The notes below the pieces were generated by a model. That model was not told where the DNA came from. It was given only the letters and a program-made list of their open reading frames with translations, and did not search any database. A stretch of 43,862 nt of DNA, from NCBI GenBank assembly GCA_050945795.1, contig JBMNTP010000016.1, positions 1-43,862 on the forward strand, written 5' to 3'. Positions 1 to 7,562 of this stretch are shown piece after piece. The first letter of the stretch is position 1, and each line of letters begins with the position of its first letter. A program made the translations under genes and the position numbers. This stretch comes from JBMNTP01 sp050945795 (GTDB taxonomy: Bacteria > Bacillota > Clostridia > Christensenellales > MGBC116941).

Positions 1-357
1 AACAAGCGCTATGCCGGAGAGCAGCCGCGCCTTTGATGAGCCGCCGCCTTCAACTATCTTCCTTATATAGTCTGTTATAAGCGAATTATCCTCGGGGTGC
101 TGCCCGCTTATTATAGCGCGGCGGCAATGGAAGGCATCGAAAAAGCTGTAGGCGTATATCATTATAAGAGGCACTACGAAAACCGAGGCTAAATAGCCGG
201 AACCGAGTATAATCATAAGCACTACGCAAGCGGCAAAACTGCCGAGCAGCGTTAGCCCTTTTACCGGCAGACCCATGTATAAATGCGGTATGCCCGGAGC
301 GAAGGCGAAGATGAATGTTAAAAAGCCGCTGGGGCGAGGATGGTTCGTATTATTCAT
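1..357 (-). CDS. Small integral membrane protein, TM2-like (C-terminus outside window)
   Basis: The reading frame starts at the ATG at 357 and stays open to base 1, so only about 119 N-terminal residues are visible. The start is supported by an AAAGGAG site that lies inside the last codons of the upstream gene, whose stop is only one base away. After a short polar start come two hydrophobic stretches (about residues 12-32 and 35-68). The phrase PGIPHLYMG resembles the PGxGHxYxG signature of TM2-type membrane proteins. The rest is hydrophilic. It is the last visible gene of the minus-strand ECF sigma operon and is probably translationally coupled to the gene before it. The function is unknown; the TM2 resemblance is by eye only. 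Confidence 0.7.
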   Translation of the reverse strand, partial: MNNTNHPRPSGFLTFIFAFAPGIPHLYMGLPVKGLTLLGSFAACVVLMIILGSGYLASVFVVPLIMIYAYSFFDAFHCRRAIISGQHPEDNSLITDYIRKIVEGGGSSKARLLSGIALV

Positions 358-358
358 A

Positions 359-682
359 TTATTCTCCTTTCGGTGTATTGTTTTGCAAAAGGCTTACTAT
401 TGCGGAGGGAATATCGAGATTTAGCACATCGCGGTTTATGCTAGCGGTAAATTCCAGCTGCTTTAAGGATATATCGGAAAAGAAGTCGGTTATAGGCGCG
501 CTAAAACCGCTCAAAGCGATAGCGCATATAAGTGCGGCGGCCGATATCATGGATACTCCGGCTTTTATAAGCACCGGCGACTGCCTTTGTGTTTCTTCAG
601 CTCGCTTTACCACCCGTTCGCAAAAGCCTTTTGGGGCGGCAGGGCTATAAAGCTGCGATAGTTTTTTCTTTAAATCATCCAT
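359..682 (-). CDS. Small single-pass membrane protein, possible anti-sigma partner
   Basis: A 107-residue protein. The frame opens further upstream (703), but the ATG at 682 has a GGAAGG site at the right distance and overlaps the sigma factor stop by 8 bases, a typical coupled arrangement. The sequence has a short Lys-rich cytoplasmic-looking N-terminus, one hydrophobic segment at about residues 32-58, and a C-terminal part that would be outside the membrane. I recognise no zinc-binding anti-sigma motif (HxxxCxxC is absent). Its position directly behind an ECF sigma factor makes an anti-sigma or signal-transmitting role the natural guess, but nothing in the sequence proves it. Confidence 0.6.
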   Translation of the reverse strand: MDDLKKKLSQLYSPAAPKGFCERVVKRAEETQRQSPVLIKAGVSMISAAALICAIALSGFSAPITDFFSDISLKQLEFTASINRDVLNLDIPSAIVSLLQNNTPKGE

Positions 683-1205
683 TTTGCCTTCCGTCCTTAT
701 CATCTACTAAAAGCAGCGTTCTAAGCTTGTTTCGGGCGCGGTATATGCGCGTTTCCACTGTGCGAAGCGGTAGACGCAGCACCTCGGATATATCCGCCGC
801 GCTAAGGTCTTGAAAATAATAGAGCTCTATTACCGCCCGGTATATCTTGTCGAGCTGCGATATGGCGTTGTGCAGATCAAGCTGGCTGCTAAAATCATAC
901 TCCTTAGCCGGAGCGGCGTTGTCCGCTAACAGCGGCACCGTTTGAGGCACCGGCTTTTTTCTTACAGCCTTATTATAGGCGACACGGTATATCCATGTTG
1001 AAAGGGCCGCTTCTTGCCTGAACGTATGCAGCTTGCGGTAAATGAGCAGGAAAATATCCTGGGCAAGATCTTCCGCATCGGCATGGTTTAAAGTGAAACG
1101 CCAAGCCATTGCGTAAATCCGGTCCTGGTATTCGGCTACAAGCTCCGGAAACCAACTGTAATCGCCGTTTTTGATTTTTTCCAGCCATAGCGCTTCGCAG
1201 TTCAA
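675..1205 (-). CDS. RNA polymerase sigma factor, sigma-70 family, ECF type
   Basis: A 176-residue protein of normal ECF length. Region 2 is at about residues 24-85 with the typical DAEDLAQDIFLLIYRKL core and the STWIYRVAYN helix of region 2.4. Region 4 is near the C-terminus (about 115-165), with helix-turn-helix residues LSAADISEVLRLPLRTVETR followed by YRARNKL. It should direct RNA polymerase to a small regulon in response to an envelope or environmental signal. The start is a TTG; a GGAGGAGAAGG site lies just upstream and no better ATG is available. It sits in a four-gene operon with three small membrane proteins, 18 bases after the first and overlapping the second. The stimulus and targets cannot be read from the sequence. 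Confidence 0.93.
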   Translation of the reverse strand: MNCEALWLEKIKNGDYSWFPELVAEYQDRIYAMAWRFTLNHADAEDLAQDIFLLIYRKLHTFRQEAALSTWIYRVAYNKAVRKKPVPQTVPLLADNAAPAKEYDFSSQLDLHNAISQLDKIYRAVIELYYFQDLSAADISEVLRLPLRTVETRIYRARNKLRTLLLVDDKDGRQNG

Positions 1206-1223
1206 GCCACCTTCTCCTCCCGC

Positions 1224-1547
1224 TTACCAAAAATACGCGTATCTTGTAATTGCCGTAAGCATACCGGGCAAGTGAAGCGATGCATTGATTATACACAACA
1301 CTATAACCGATATAAATATAAACCCCAGCTTTACCTCTGTGGCTTTTCCGGCGCATTTTAGGTAAGAGGACACGCACAGCTCTATTCCAAGCGATATGCA
1401 GTATGCCGGTAACATAAGTCCGGACGCTATCGGCAAAGGCATTTTAAAGAGCATAGAGCATATCGCCAGCGATCCGGCGAGAAACATTGCGGCGCCAAGA
1501 CTTATTATACCTGCTTTATAGCCGCGTTGTTCGTTTGATTGATACAT
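1224..1547 (-). CDS. Small polytopic membrane protein of unknown function
   Basis: A 107-residue protein. The frame extends to 1580, but the ATG at 1547 has an AAAGGAG site seven bases upstream, so it is taken as the start. About four hydrophobic segments cover residues 14-34, 36-58, 72-90 and possibly the C-terminus, with very few charged residues. It is the first gene of the minus-strand unit that continues into the ECF sigma factor. I do not recognise the family. Its link to the sigma factor is inferred from the short 18-base gap and shared strand. Confidence 0.6.
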   Translation of the reverse strand: MYQSNEQRGYKAGIISLGAAMFLAGSLAICSMLFKMPLPIASGLMLPAYCISLGIELCVSSYLKCAGKATEVKLGFIFISVIVLCIINASLHLPGMLTAITRYAYFW

Positions 1548-1652
1548 ATGTGGCTCCTTTCTTTTATAATTTAGAGGCAAAAAAGGAGATTAAATACTTC
1601 AAACATTTAAAAATAAATAAGATTACCGCTAAGACAGATGTTTTAAAAAGGC

Positions 1653-1734
1653 CAATGGATTGGTGGCGGATATGCTATAATATAACAAAATACAAAAGCC
1701 GCTTAATTAAAAGCCGCTTTTTTACGGTGCGTTT
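1653..1734 (+). promoter_or_regulatory. Extended -10 promoter and leader for the maltosyltransferase gene
   Basis: TGCTATAAT (TATAAT at 1676-1681) is a perfect extended -10 element; no good -35 was found. It would give a leader of about 45 bases before the ATG at 1735. Within this leader the string AAAAGCCGCTT occurs twice as a direct repeat (about 1692-1722). That repeat is not an inverted repeat, so it is not a terminator. Confidence 0.55.
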
Positions 1735-3645
1735 ATGAAGCTTGAAGGAAGAAAAAACCTAATAAAGCTGATGGAAATGATTACAGGCAAACAGGAGTAC
1801 AGCATACCGGCTGTTTGGAACGGCTTTAATGTGGACTGCCGTAAATCACGCCGAAAAGGCGATATAATCGCAGATGCCGATTTTTACCGCGCCACAATAC
1901 TCGCCGTTTTAGAAAAGCCTGATATGGGTTTTGACGATTTAGCGTCCGGCGCTCCGGTATACGCCATGCTGCCCCGCTCATACACCGCTTATGATACGGC
2001 GGGCGACGGCGTTATTACTCCCGGCACATTTTTAAGGGCGATAAGCCTGCTGCCGCATATAAAGGCGCTCGGTGCGGGAGCGATATATATGCTGCCGCTC
2101 GCTTTAACCGGCGAGGCGTATAAAAAAGGCGGCGCCGGCAGCCCTTACGCCGTTAAAGACTATGCGCGGCTTGACCCTTCGCTCCATGACGATATGGCGG
2201 GGGAGTATTGCTCAGAAAAGGCGGATATAGAGTTCGCGGCTTTTGTTGAGGCGTGTCATATATTTGGTATAAGGGTGCTCGTCGATTTTGTTTTTAGAAC
2301 ATGCGCGCGGGACAGCGAGCTTATAAGAAGGCATCCCGACTGGTTTTATTGGATAGGCAAAGATAACCTTGGAAATTTTATGCCGCCCGGCCCAAAAGAC
2401 GGAAGTCCGGAGCGGATAGACATTAAAAACGCTCATAAGGCTTACTTATCTCCTTATATAGACAAATACCTTGCGGCATTTCGCACTGATCCCGGTAAAA
2501 GCGAGGAATGGGCGAGCATTGTTAATGCCCCAAATCTTTTAGAAAAAATCGAGAAAGAATTTAATATTACAACCGCTCCGGCATTCCCGGATGTTTTTAA
2601 CGATACGCAGCCAGCGTGGGGCGATGTTACTTATTTAAGGTATGATCTTGACGCGAGCGAAGTAGCTAAAAAATATATACCGCCGCATCAGCCGCCTTTT
2701 ATACTCTATGATGCTATTAAGCTCAGCATATTTGAGGCGGGCCAGCCCAATTGCGATTTGTGGGATTATATATCTAAAATTATACCCGATTATATCAGCC
2801 GCTACGGCATAGACGGGGCGCGGCTGGATATGGCGCATGCGCTGCCGCCGCAGTTGCTTTTAAGCATAATTGAAAAGGCAAGAGAGAAAAAGCGGGATTT
2901 TATATTCTGGAGCGAAGGATTTACCAAAGAAGATGCTATAAGCGCAGCACGGGATGGATTTGATTTTGTAAGCGGCTCTATTTGGGATATGCTATATGAT
3001 ATAGATAGGGACTTTATGTCGCGGCTATTTAGTGATATTATGGCATCGCCGATACCGCTTAGCGCCGCGCTCGAATTACCGGATACACCAAGGGCGGCTA
3101 TGGCGCACGGCTCAAAAGAAAGGATATGCGCTCTTTATGTATTTACCGCGCTGCTGCCAAATGTTATAAGCGTTATAAACAGCGGCATAGAGCTTATGGA
3201 GCGGCAGCCTATGAATCTTGGGTTGGGTGACCATTTAGGCTATGAAAAGGCGTTAGAGCCGGATGACGCTATGTACGGCAAACTAGCTTTTTTTGATATA
3301 TACCGCTTGCATTGGCATGCGTTTGATAGAGATATATGCTCGGCTATAACCGCCGCCTCGCGTCTTAGAAAAAAGTATTCCGGAATTATAAGTCGGGATA
3401 GTATTATAAAAAATGGGAGCGGGGATATGAGCGGCGGCGTTACGGCATACGCCTACGCTAAAGATGGGAAAGGGCTGTATGTCGCCTTAAACGCCGGAAA
3501 GACGGCGGCAAAGGTTGATATGGCGAATCTTGTAAGCGTATCAAGCGGCAAGGTGGTATACTCAAACATGGGCAGGCGGCAAATTGACGGGGAAATCACG
3601 CTTAAGCCGGATGAGGCTGTGGCGATAGAATATTTTTACAACTGA
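1735..3645 (+). CDS. GH13 maltosyltransferase / maltodextrin glycosyltransferase (Thermotoga MTase-like)
   Basis: A 636-residue alpha-amylase superfamily enzyme, almost exactly the length of Thermotoga maritima maltosyltransferase. Recalled features of that enzyme fit throughout: LPRSYTAY near residue 79, HPDWFYW at 200-206, the nucleophile motif GARLDMAHA (Asp365), the acid/base SEGF (Glu394), INSGIE at 481 where amylases have NHD, and QPMNLGL at 491. This family moves maltosyl units between maltodextrins without hydrolysis, in the cytoplasm; no signal peptide is present, which agrees. The next gene is an alpha-glucan phosphorylase 18 bases downstream, the pairing expected for maltodextrin use. 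The start at 1735 has no clear ribosome binding site; ATGs at codons 13 and 15 are alternatives. A plain amylase or a GlgE-type maltosyltransferase is less likely. Confidence 0.87.
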   Translation: MKLEGRKNLIKLMEMITGKQEYSIPAVWNGFNVDCRKSRRKGDIIADADFYRATILAVLEKPDMGFDDLASGAPVYAMLPRSYTAYDTAGDGVITPGTFLRAISLLPHIKALGAGAIYMLPLALTGEAYKKGGAGSPYAVKDYARLDPSLHDDMAGEYCSEKADIEFAAFVEACHIFGIRVLVDFVFRTCARDSELIRRHPDWFYWIGKDNLGNFMPPGPKDGSPERIDIKNAHKAYLSPYIDKYLAAFRTDPGKSEEWASIVNAPNLLEKIEKEFNITTAPAFPDVFNDTQPAWGDVTYLRYDLDASEVAKKYIPPHQPPFILYDAIKLSIFEAGQPNCDLWDYISKIIPDYISRYGIDGARLDMAHALPPQLLLSIIEKAREKKRDFIFWSEGFTKEDAISAARDGFDFVSGSIWDMLYDIDRDFMSRLFSDIMASPIPLSAALELPDTPRAAMAHGSKERICALYVFTALLPNVISVINSGIELMERQPMNLGLGDHLGYEKALEPDDAMYGKLAFFDIYRLHWHAFDRDICSAITAASRLRKKYSGIISRDSIIKNGSGDMSGGVTAYAYAKDGKGLYVALNAGKTAAKVDMANLVSVSSGKVVYSNMGRRQIDGEITLKPDEAVAIEYFYN

Positions 3646-3663
3646 TTGAAAGGGTGGTTTAAT

Positions 3664-5250
3664 ATGGCTAATTATCCCTCGGTAGCGTATTTTTGCATGG
3701 AGTTTGGTTTGCACGAAAGTCTTAAGATATACGCGGGCGGCCTTGGAATACTGGCCGGCGATGTGCTTAAGGCGGCTAAGGACGCGGACTACCCCATGGT
3801 AGGCGTAGGCATACTCTGGAGGCAGGGGTATGTGTCCCAGCGCATGGACAGATTCGGCCGGCCTTATGATAGTTTTTACGAATACCGTTATCCCTTCCTT
3901 GAGGATACCGGAGTTATTGTTGAGGTGGAGGTGCGGCGGCGGCCGCTAAAGCTTAAGGTATGGAAATGCACCGAATTTGGCAATGCAGATCTATATCTGC
4001 TCGACGCTTTTGTAAAAGGCAACGAAGATATGCTTATAACAGGACAGCTTTACGGCTGGTTTGAGGAGGAGCGGCTGGCGCAGGAGATAATACTTGGCAT
4101 CGGCGGCATAAGGGCGCTTAAGGCCCTGGGCATAAATCCAGATATATATCATTTCAATGACAGCCATCCTGTTATAGGCTCATTTGAGCTTATAAAGGAA
4201 AAGATGGACAAGGGATTGAGCTTTGAAGAGGCGGTGGCGCTGGTAAGGAAGAAGATTGTTTTTACAACGCATACTCCGGTTCGCCATGGCAATGAGAAAT
4301 ATTCGTATGAAGCGCTTGAATACATGGGAGTAGGCCGCGAATTTACAAGAAGCCAGCTTGAGAGCATAGGCGGCGATCCGTTTAGCATGACGGTGGCGGG
4401 GCTTAGGATGTCAAGGGTAGCCAACGCAGTATCCCAGTTGCACGGCCAAACGGCGAAGGAAATGTGGGGACATATTGAAGAAGCGAATATTATCGCTATT
4501 TCAAACGGCGTACATCGCTCATGGCAGGACGATAGGATAGCCAAGGCTAAGGGCGACGCGCTTTGGAACAGGCATTTGGAACTCAAGCGCCGGCTGTTCG
4601 TCGAAATAGAGAGAAGGAGCGCCGATGTACTCGATGAGGATATACTCACAATAGGCTCTGCCCGTCGGGCGGCGCCGTATAAGCGCAGCGATCTTATATT
4701 CCGGCATACTGAGGAAATAATGATGTTGCTTGAAAGCGGCAAGATACAGCTAGTGTTTTCCGGCAAAGCGCATCCAAATGACATAAAGGGCAAGGCCATA
4801 CTCGCAAACCTATATGACAGGGCATGCACCGGACGCGGCGTTGTATTTATTGAAAACTATGATATGGAAGTCGGCAGGCTGATGGTAAGAGGCTGCGATG
4901 CCTGGCTCAATACGCCGGCTCGGCCTATGGAGGCTAGCGGCACAAGCGGCATGAAGGCGGCTATGAACGGAGTGCTTAACATAAGCATTTTAGATGGATG
5001 GTGGCCGGAGGCGTGCGAGCATTGCATGAACGGCTGGCAGATAGGCGGAGGATATCAGGGCTCCGACGCAGATGAAGTGGACGCCGCCTCGCTTTTAGAC
5101 ACTTTAAAAAATCAGATAATACCCTGCTATTATGACGATAGGGACAGATGGGTAAATATGATGAAGCAGAGCATAGATTCTGTAAGCGTGAGTTTTTCTG
5201 CGGCTCGTATGCTCGATGAGTATTATGAAAAGATGTACATGAAAAAATAA
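3664..5250 (+). CDS. Alpha-glucan (glycogen/maltodextrin) phosphorylase, GT35, short form
   Basis: A 528-residue enzyme that releases glucose-1-phosphate from alpha-1,4-glucans using phosphate and pyridoxal phosphate. The start is the ATG at 3664 with AAGGGTGG upstream; an in-frame TTG at 3646 lacks a site. Visible landmarks are VAYFCMEFGLHE and IYAGGLGILAGD at the N-terminus (typical of the short Thermus-type group), THTPVRHGNEKY, IGSARRAAPYKR, FSGKAHP, and the PLP-lysine region EASGTSGMKAAMNG (Lys about 431). The segment HFNDSHP near residue 163 replaces the more usual H-x-N-E-G-H-A of this group. It shares an operon with the maltosyltransferase just upstream, so both likely serve maltodextrin or glycogen breakdown in the cytoplasm. 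Confidence 0.93.
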   Translation: MANYPSVAYFCMEFGLHESLKIYAGGLGILAGDVLKAAKDADYPMVGVGILWRQGYVSQRMDRFGRPYDSFYEYRYPFLEDTGVIVEVEVRRRPLKLKVWKCTEFGNADLYLLDAFVKGNEDMLITGQLYGWFEEERLAQEIILGIGGIRALKALGINPDIYHFNDSHPVIGSFELIKEKMDKGLSFEEAVALVRKKIVFTTHTPVRHGNEKYSYEALEYMGVGREFTRSQLESIGGDPFSMTVAGLRMSRVANAVSQLHGQTAKEMWGHIEEANIIAISNGVHRSWQDDRIAKAKGDALWNRHLELKRRLFVEIERRSADVLDEDILTIGSARRAAPYKRSDLIFRHTEEIMMLLESGKIQLVFSGKAHPNDIKGKAILANLYDRACTGRGVVFIENYDMEVGRLMVRGCDAWLNTPARPMEASGTSGMKAAMNGVLNISILDGWWPEACEHCMNGWQIGGGYQGSDADEVDAASLLDTLKNQIIPCYYDDRDRWVNMMKQSIDSVSVSFSAARMLDEYYEKMYMKK

Positions 5251-5322
5251 GCCGGTTGGCTTAAATTGATATAAAAGCCTTTGCCGCGCGGGCGAGGGTT
5301 TAATACCAAGGAAGGAAAAAGA

Positions 5323-7143
5323 ATGGGACAGAGATACTACTCGAGAAAGAAGAAACGCAGGATAAGAGCAAGGTTTTATGTTATACTCGGCGTATTATTC
5401 GTGGCGCTGGCTGTCTGCATAGCGCTGATAATAAAAGCCGGATCGGACGATAACAGCGCGAAGCTGCCGCCCGGCCAAAGCCCGGGTCAGTCGGCAGGCG
5501 TGCAATCGCCGGGGGATGAGGCTACGCCGACAGCGCCACCTACGCCTACTCCGGTGCCGGATATCTCACAAGACGTTGTTCCAACCGCCACAGAGAATAC
5601 AAAGCCGGAAAAGTTTGAGATTACTACCGGCATACAAAATGACGGCAACGAGGTAAGCTCTTATAAAAGGGAGCAAAATATTTCGTTTGGCAAGGGATAT
5701 GAATATACCGAGCTTGAAGGCGTTATAACCTTTCGCGGAAACAATTACAGGGACGCGGCAAGTTACGGTACAGCTGATATAAAAGAGGAAAAGCTGGAGC
5801 TTATTATCGCCAAGCAGACAAGCGGCATAGGTAATTGGCGCGGCGCCGGATGGACGGGTCAGCCGCTTATAGTAAAATGGCCGGCCGAGCTTAGGCAGAA
5901 AATGACGTCGATATACGATGAGTTCCGTAATAAAGAGGATTTTACAGAAGTAATATACGCTACTCTGGACGGGCGGATATATTTTATGGAACTTGAAACC
6001 GGCGCGAAAACGCGCGACTTTATAACGATAGGTGCGCCGACCAAAGGCACAGCCAGTATAGATCCGCGCGGCTATCCTATAATATATGTAGGGCAGGGGC
6101 TGCAAGAGGACGGCAGCGCATCGGGAGCGGCGCATATGTACGTTAGGGCGTTTAGCCTTATTGACGGCAAGCTGCTTATGAAGTTTGGCGCGGCGTCAAA
6201 AGATCCGTTCGCTTACCGCAACTGGCAGGCTTATGACTCTAGCCCGCTTATAGACGCCGCCACAGATACGCTTATAGCGCCGGGCGAAAATGGCATTATA
6301 TATACCTGCAAGCTTAATACAAAGTATAACGCCGAGACAGGTGAAGTATCGATGGATATGGACCCTGTAAAAGTGAAGTACAGGTATACGTCGCCGATTA
6401 ATAAAAAGGCGGACAACAACGGCAGGTGGGGTATAGAAAACTCGGCGGTGGCTTGGCGTGAGTATCTGATGTTTACCGATAACGCCGGTCTGTTGCAGTG
6501 CGTAAACCTAAATACAATGGAGCTTGTATACGCCAACAACCTTACCGATGACAGCGACGTTACAATGGTTTTAGAAGAAGACATTCCAAGTAACACATTT
6601 TATCTGTATGCCGGTTGCGAATACGATCCCTTAGTGCGAAAGGGGCTGGGTAACAGCGCTCCTGTATATGCTAGAAAGCTTGACGGCGTTACAGGCGAGA
6701 TAATGTGGGAAACGGAATTTACTGCTCGGGCGGGCGGCGTTGACGGCGGCATACTCGCCTCGCCTGTTCTAGGCAAAGAAGGCACGAATATGGACGGGCT
6801 GATTATATACAACATGAGCCAGGAGGTTAAGGGCGATACCACTACGAGCCGCGTTGTGGCGCTTGACAAGCACACCGGCAAGCAGGTATGGGATTATGAC
6901 ATGAAGGTGTCGGGATGGTCGCCGTCGTCTCCTGTGCCGGTTTATACAGAGGACGGGCGCGGGTATATTGTGCAGTGCGACAGGGCCGGAGATGTAGCAC
7001 TTATCGACGGCGAGACGGGGGAAGAGGTTTACAATCTTAATGTAGGCCAGAACGACAACTTTGAGGCGTCGCCCGCCGTTTATGGCAATACGATAGTTAT
7101 AGGCTCTAGGAACGCTAATATATTTTTTATAAAGATAAAGTAA
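5323..7143 (+). CDS. Membrane-anchored PQQ-like beta-propeller protein
   Basis: A 606-residue predicted extracellular protein. The ATG at 5323 has an AAGGAAGG site; an upstream in-frame TTG does not. A strongly basic N-terminus (RKKKRRIRAR) is followed by one membrane segment (about residues 18-38) and a Pro/Thr/Gln-rich linker to about residue 85. The rest reads as repeated beta-propeller blades of the PQQ type. Blade-like phrases are LDGVTGEIMWETEF, VVALDKHTGKQVWDYD and DVALIDGETGEEVYNLN. These blades bind no obvious cofactor and often act as scaffolds or ligand-binding modules. It lies 72 bases after the phosphorylase with no strong terminator between, so it may be co-transcribed and might bind glucans, but that is inference. 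Confidence 0.82.
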   Translation: MGQRYYSRKKKRRIRARFYVILGVLFVALAVCIALIIKAGSDDNSAKLPPGQSPGQSAGVQSPGDEATPTAPPTPTPVPDISQDVVPTATENTKPEKFEITTGIQNDGNEVSSYKREQNISFGKGYEYTELEGVITFRGNNYRDAASYGTADIKEEKLELIIAKQTSGIGNWRGAGWTGQPLIVKWPAELRQKMTSIYDEFRNKEDFTEVIYATLDGRIYFMELETGAKTRDFITIGAPTKGTASIDPRGYPIIYVGQGLQEDGSASGAAHMYVRAFSLIDGKLLMKFGAASKDPFAYRNWQAYDSSPLIDAATDTLIAPGENGIIYTCKLNTKYNAETGEVSMDMDPVKVKYRYTSPINKKADNNGRWGIENSAVAWREYLMFTDNAGLLQCVNLNTMELVYANNLTDDSDVTMVLEEDIPSNTFYLYAGCEYDPLVRKGLGNSAPVYARKLDGVTGEIMWETEFTARAGGVDGGILASPVLGKEGTNMDGLIIYNMSQEVKGDTTTSRVVALDKHTGKQVWDYDMKVSGWSPSSPVPVYTEDGRGYIVQCDRAGDVALIDGETGEEVYNLNVGQNDNFEASPAVYGNTIVIGSRNANIFFIKIK

Positions 7144-7176
7144 TAGATTATAAAGTATAAAGCAGCGAGAATAAAG

Positions 7177-7201
7177 ATGCCGCCCAAAGGGCGGCATTTT
7201 T
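7177..7201 (+). terminator. Rho-independent terminator after the propeller gene
   Basis: Perfect 9-base stem ATGCCGCCC / GGGCGGCAT with an AAA loop, followed by TTTT. It closes the 1735-7143 unit and isolates the surface-fibre locus downstream. Confidence 0.9.
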
Positions 7202-7562
7202 GCGTTGAAACATAGTGCGTGTTTGTTATTCAAGTACGTTAAAGCTGTTTGTTACTTCATATTAGCTTTTTAGGACATAAGCAGATTATCGTTAATTTCT
7301 TTCTGTATCATAAATAAATGCGAAATTTAAGCAAGTACATACGCAATTAAATTATTAAGTTTTTAATTATTTCGCAAAACTGCACTAATTAGGTGAAGTA
7401 TCGATGAAAACCGACAAAAATCGATGTTATTCCTAGAAATACGAGATTAAAAATAGAGTGCATTGTGAGCCTTATGTGAGTAATAAGAAGTATGTTTGGG
7501 ATAATAAGGTTAGTAGCGTAATGCTTTGCTTAAAAAATTCCAGCGGAGGAGTGGCGTACGGA
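7202..7562 (+). promoter_or_regulatory. AT-rich control region of the surface-fibre locus with nested repeats
   Basis: This 361-base stretch has no convincing gene. It contains a perfect 8-base inverted repeat, TGCGAAAT (7319-7326) and ATTTCGCA (7369-7376), enclosing a second inverted pair AATTAAA (7345-7351) / TTTAATT (7362-7368). Downstream ATCGATG occurs twice as a direct repeat (7400-7406, 7420-7426), exactly 20 bases apart. Between the copies the minus strand reads TTTGTCGGT, 7 of 9 matches to the Spo0A box TTTGTCRAA. No clear -35/-10 pair was identified. A GGAGGAG ribosome binding site ends the region just before the ATG at 7563. Confidence 0.5.

Noticed and set aside
1692..1722. Possible terminator before the maltosyltransferase gene
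   Set aside because: AAAAGCCGCTT is repeated directly, not inverted, so it cannot form a stem.
4149..4829. 226-residue open frame on the minus strand inside the phosphorylase gene
   Set aside because: Antisense shadow, Ser-rich, with no recognisable domain; the plus-strand enzyme is clear.
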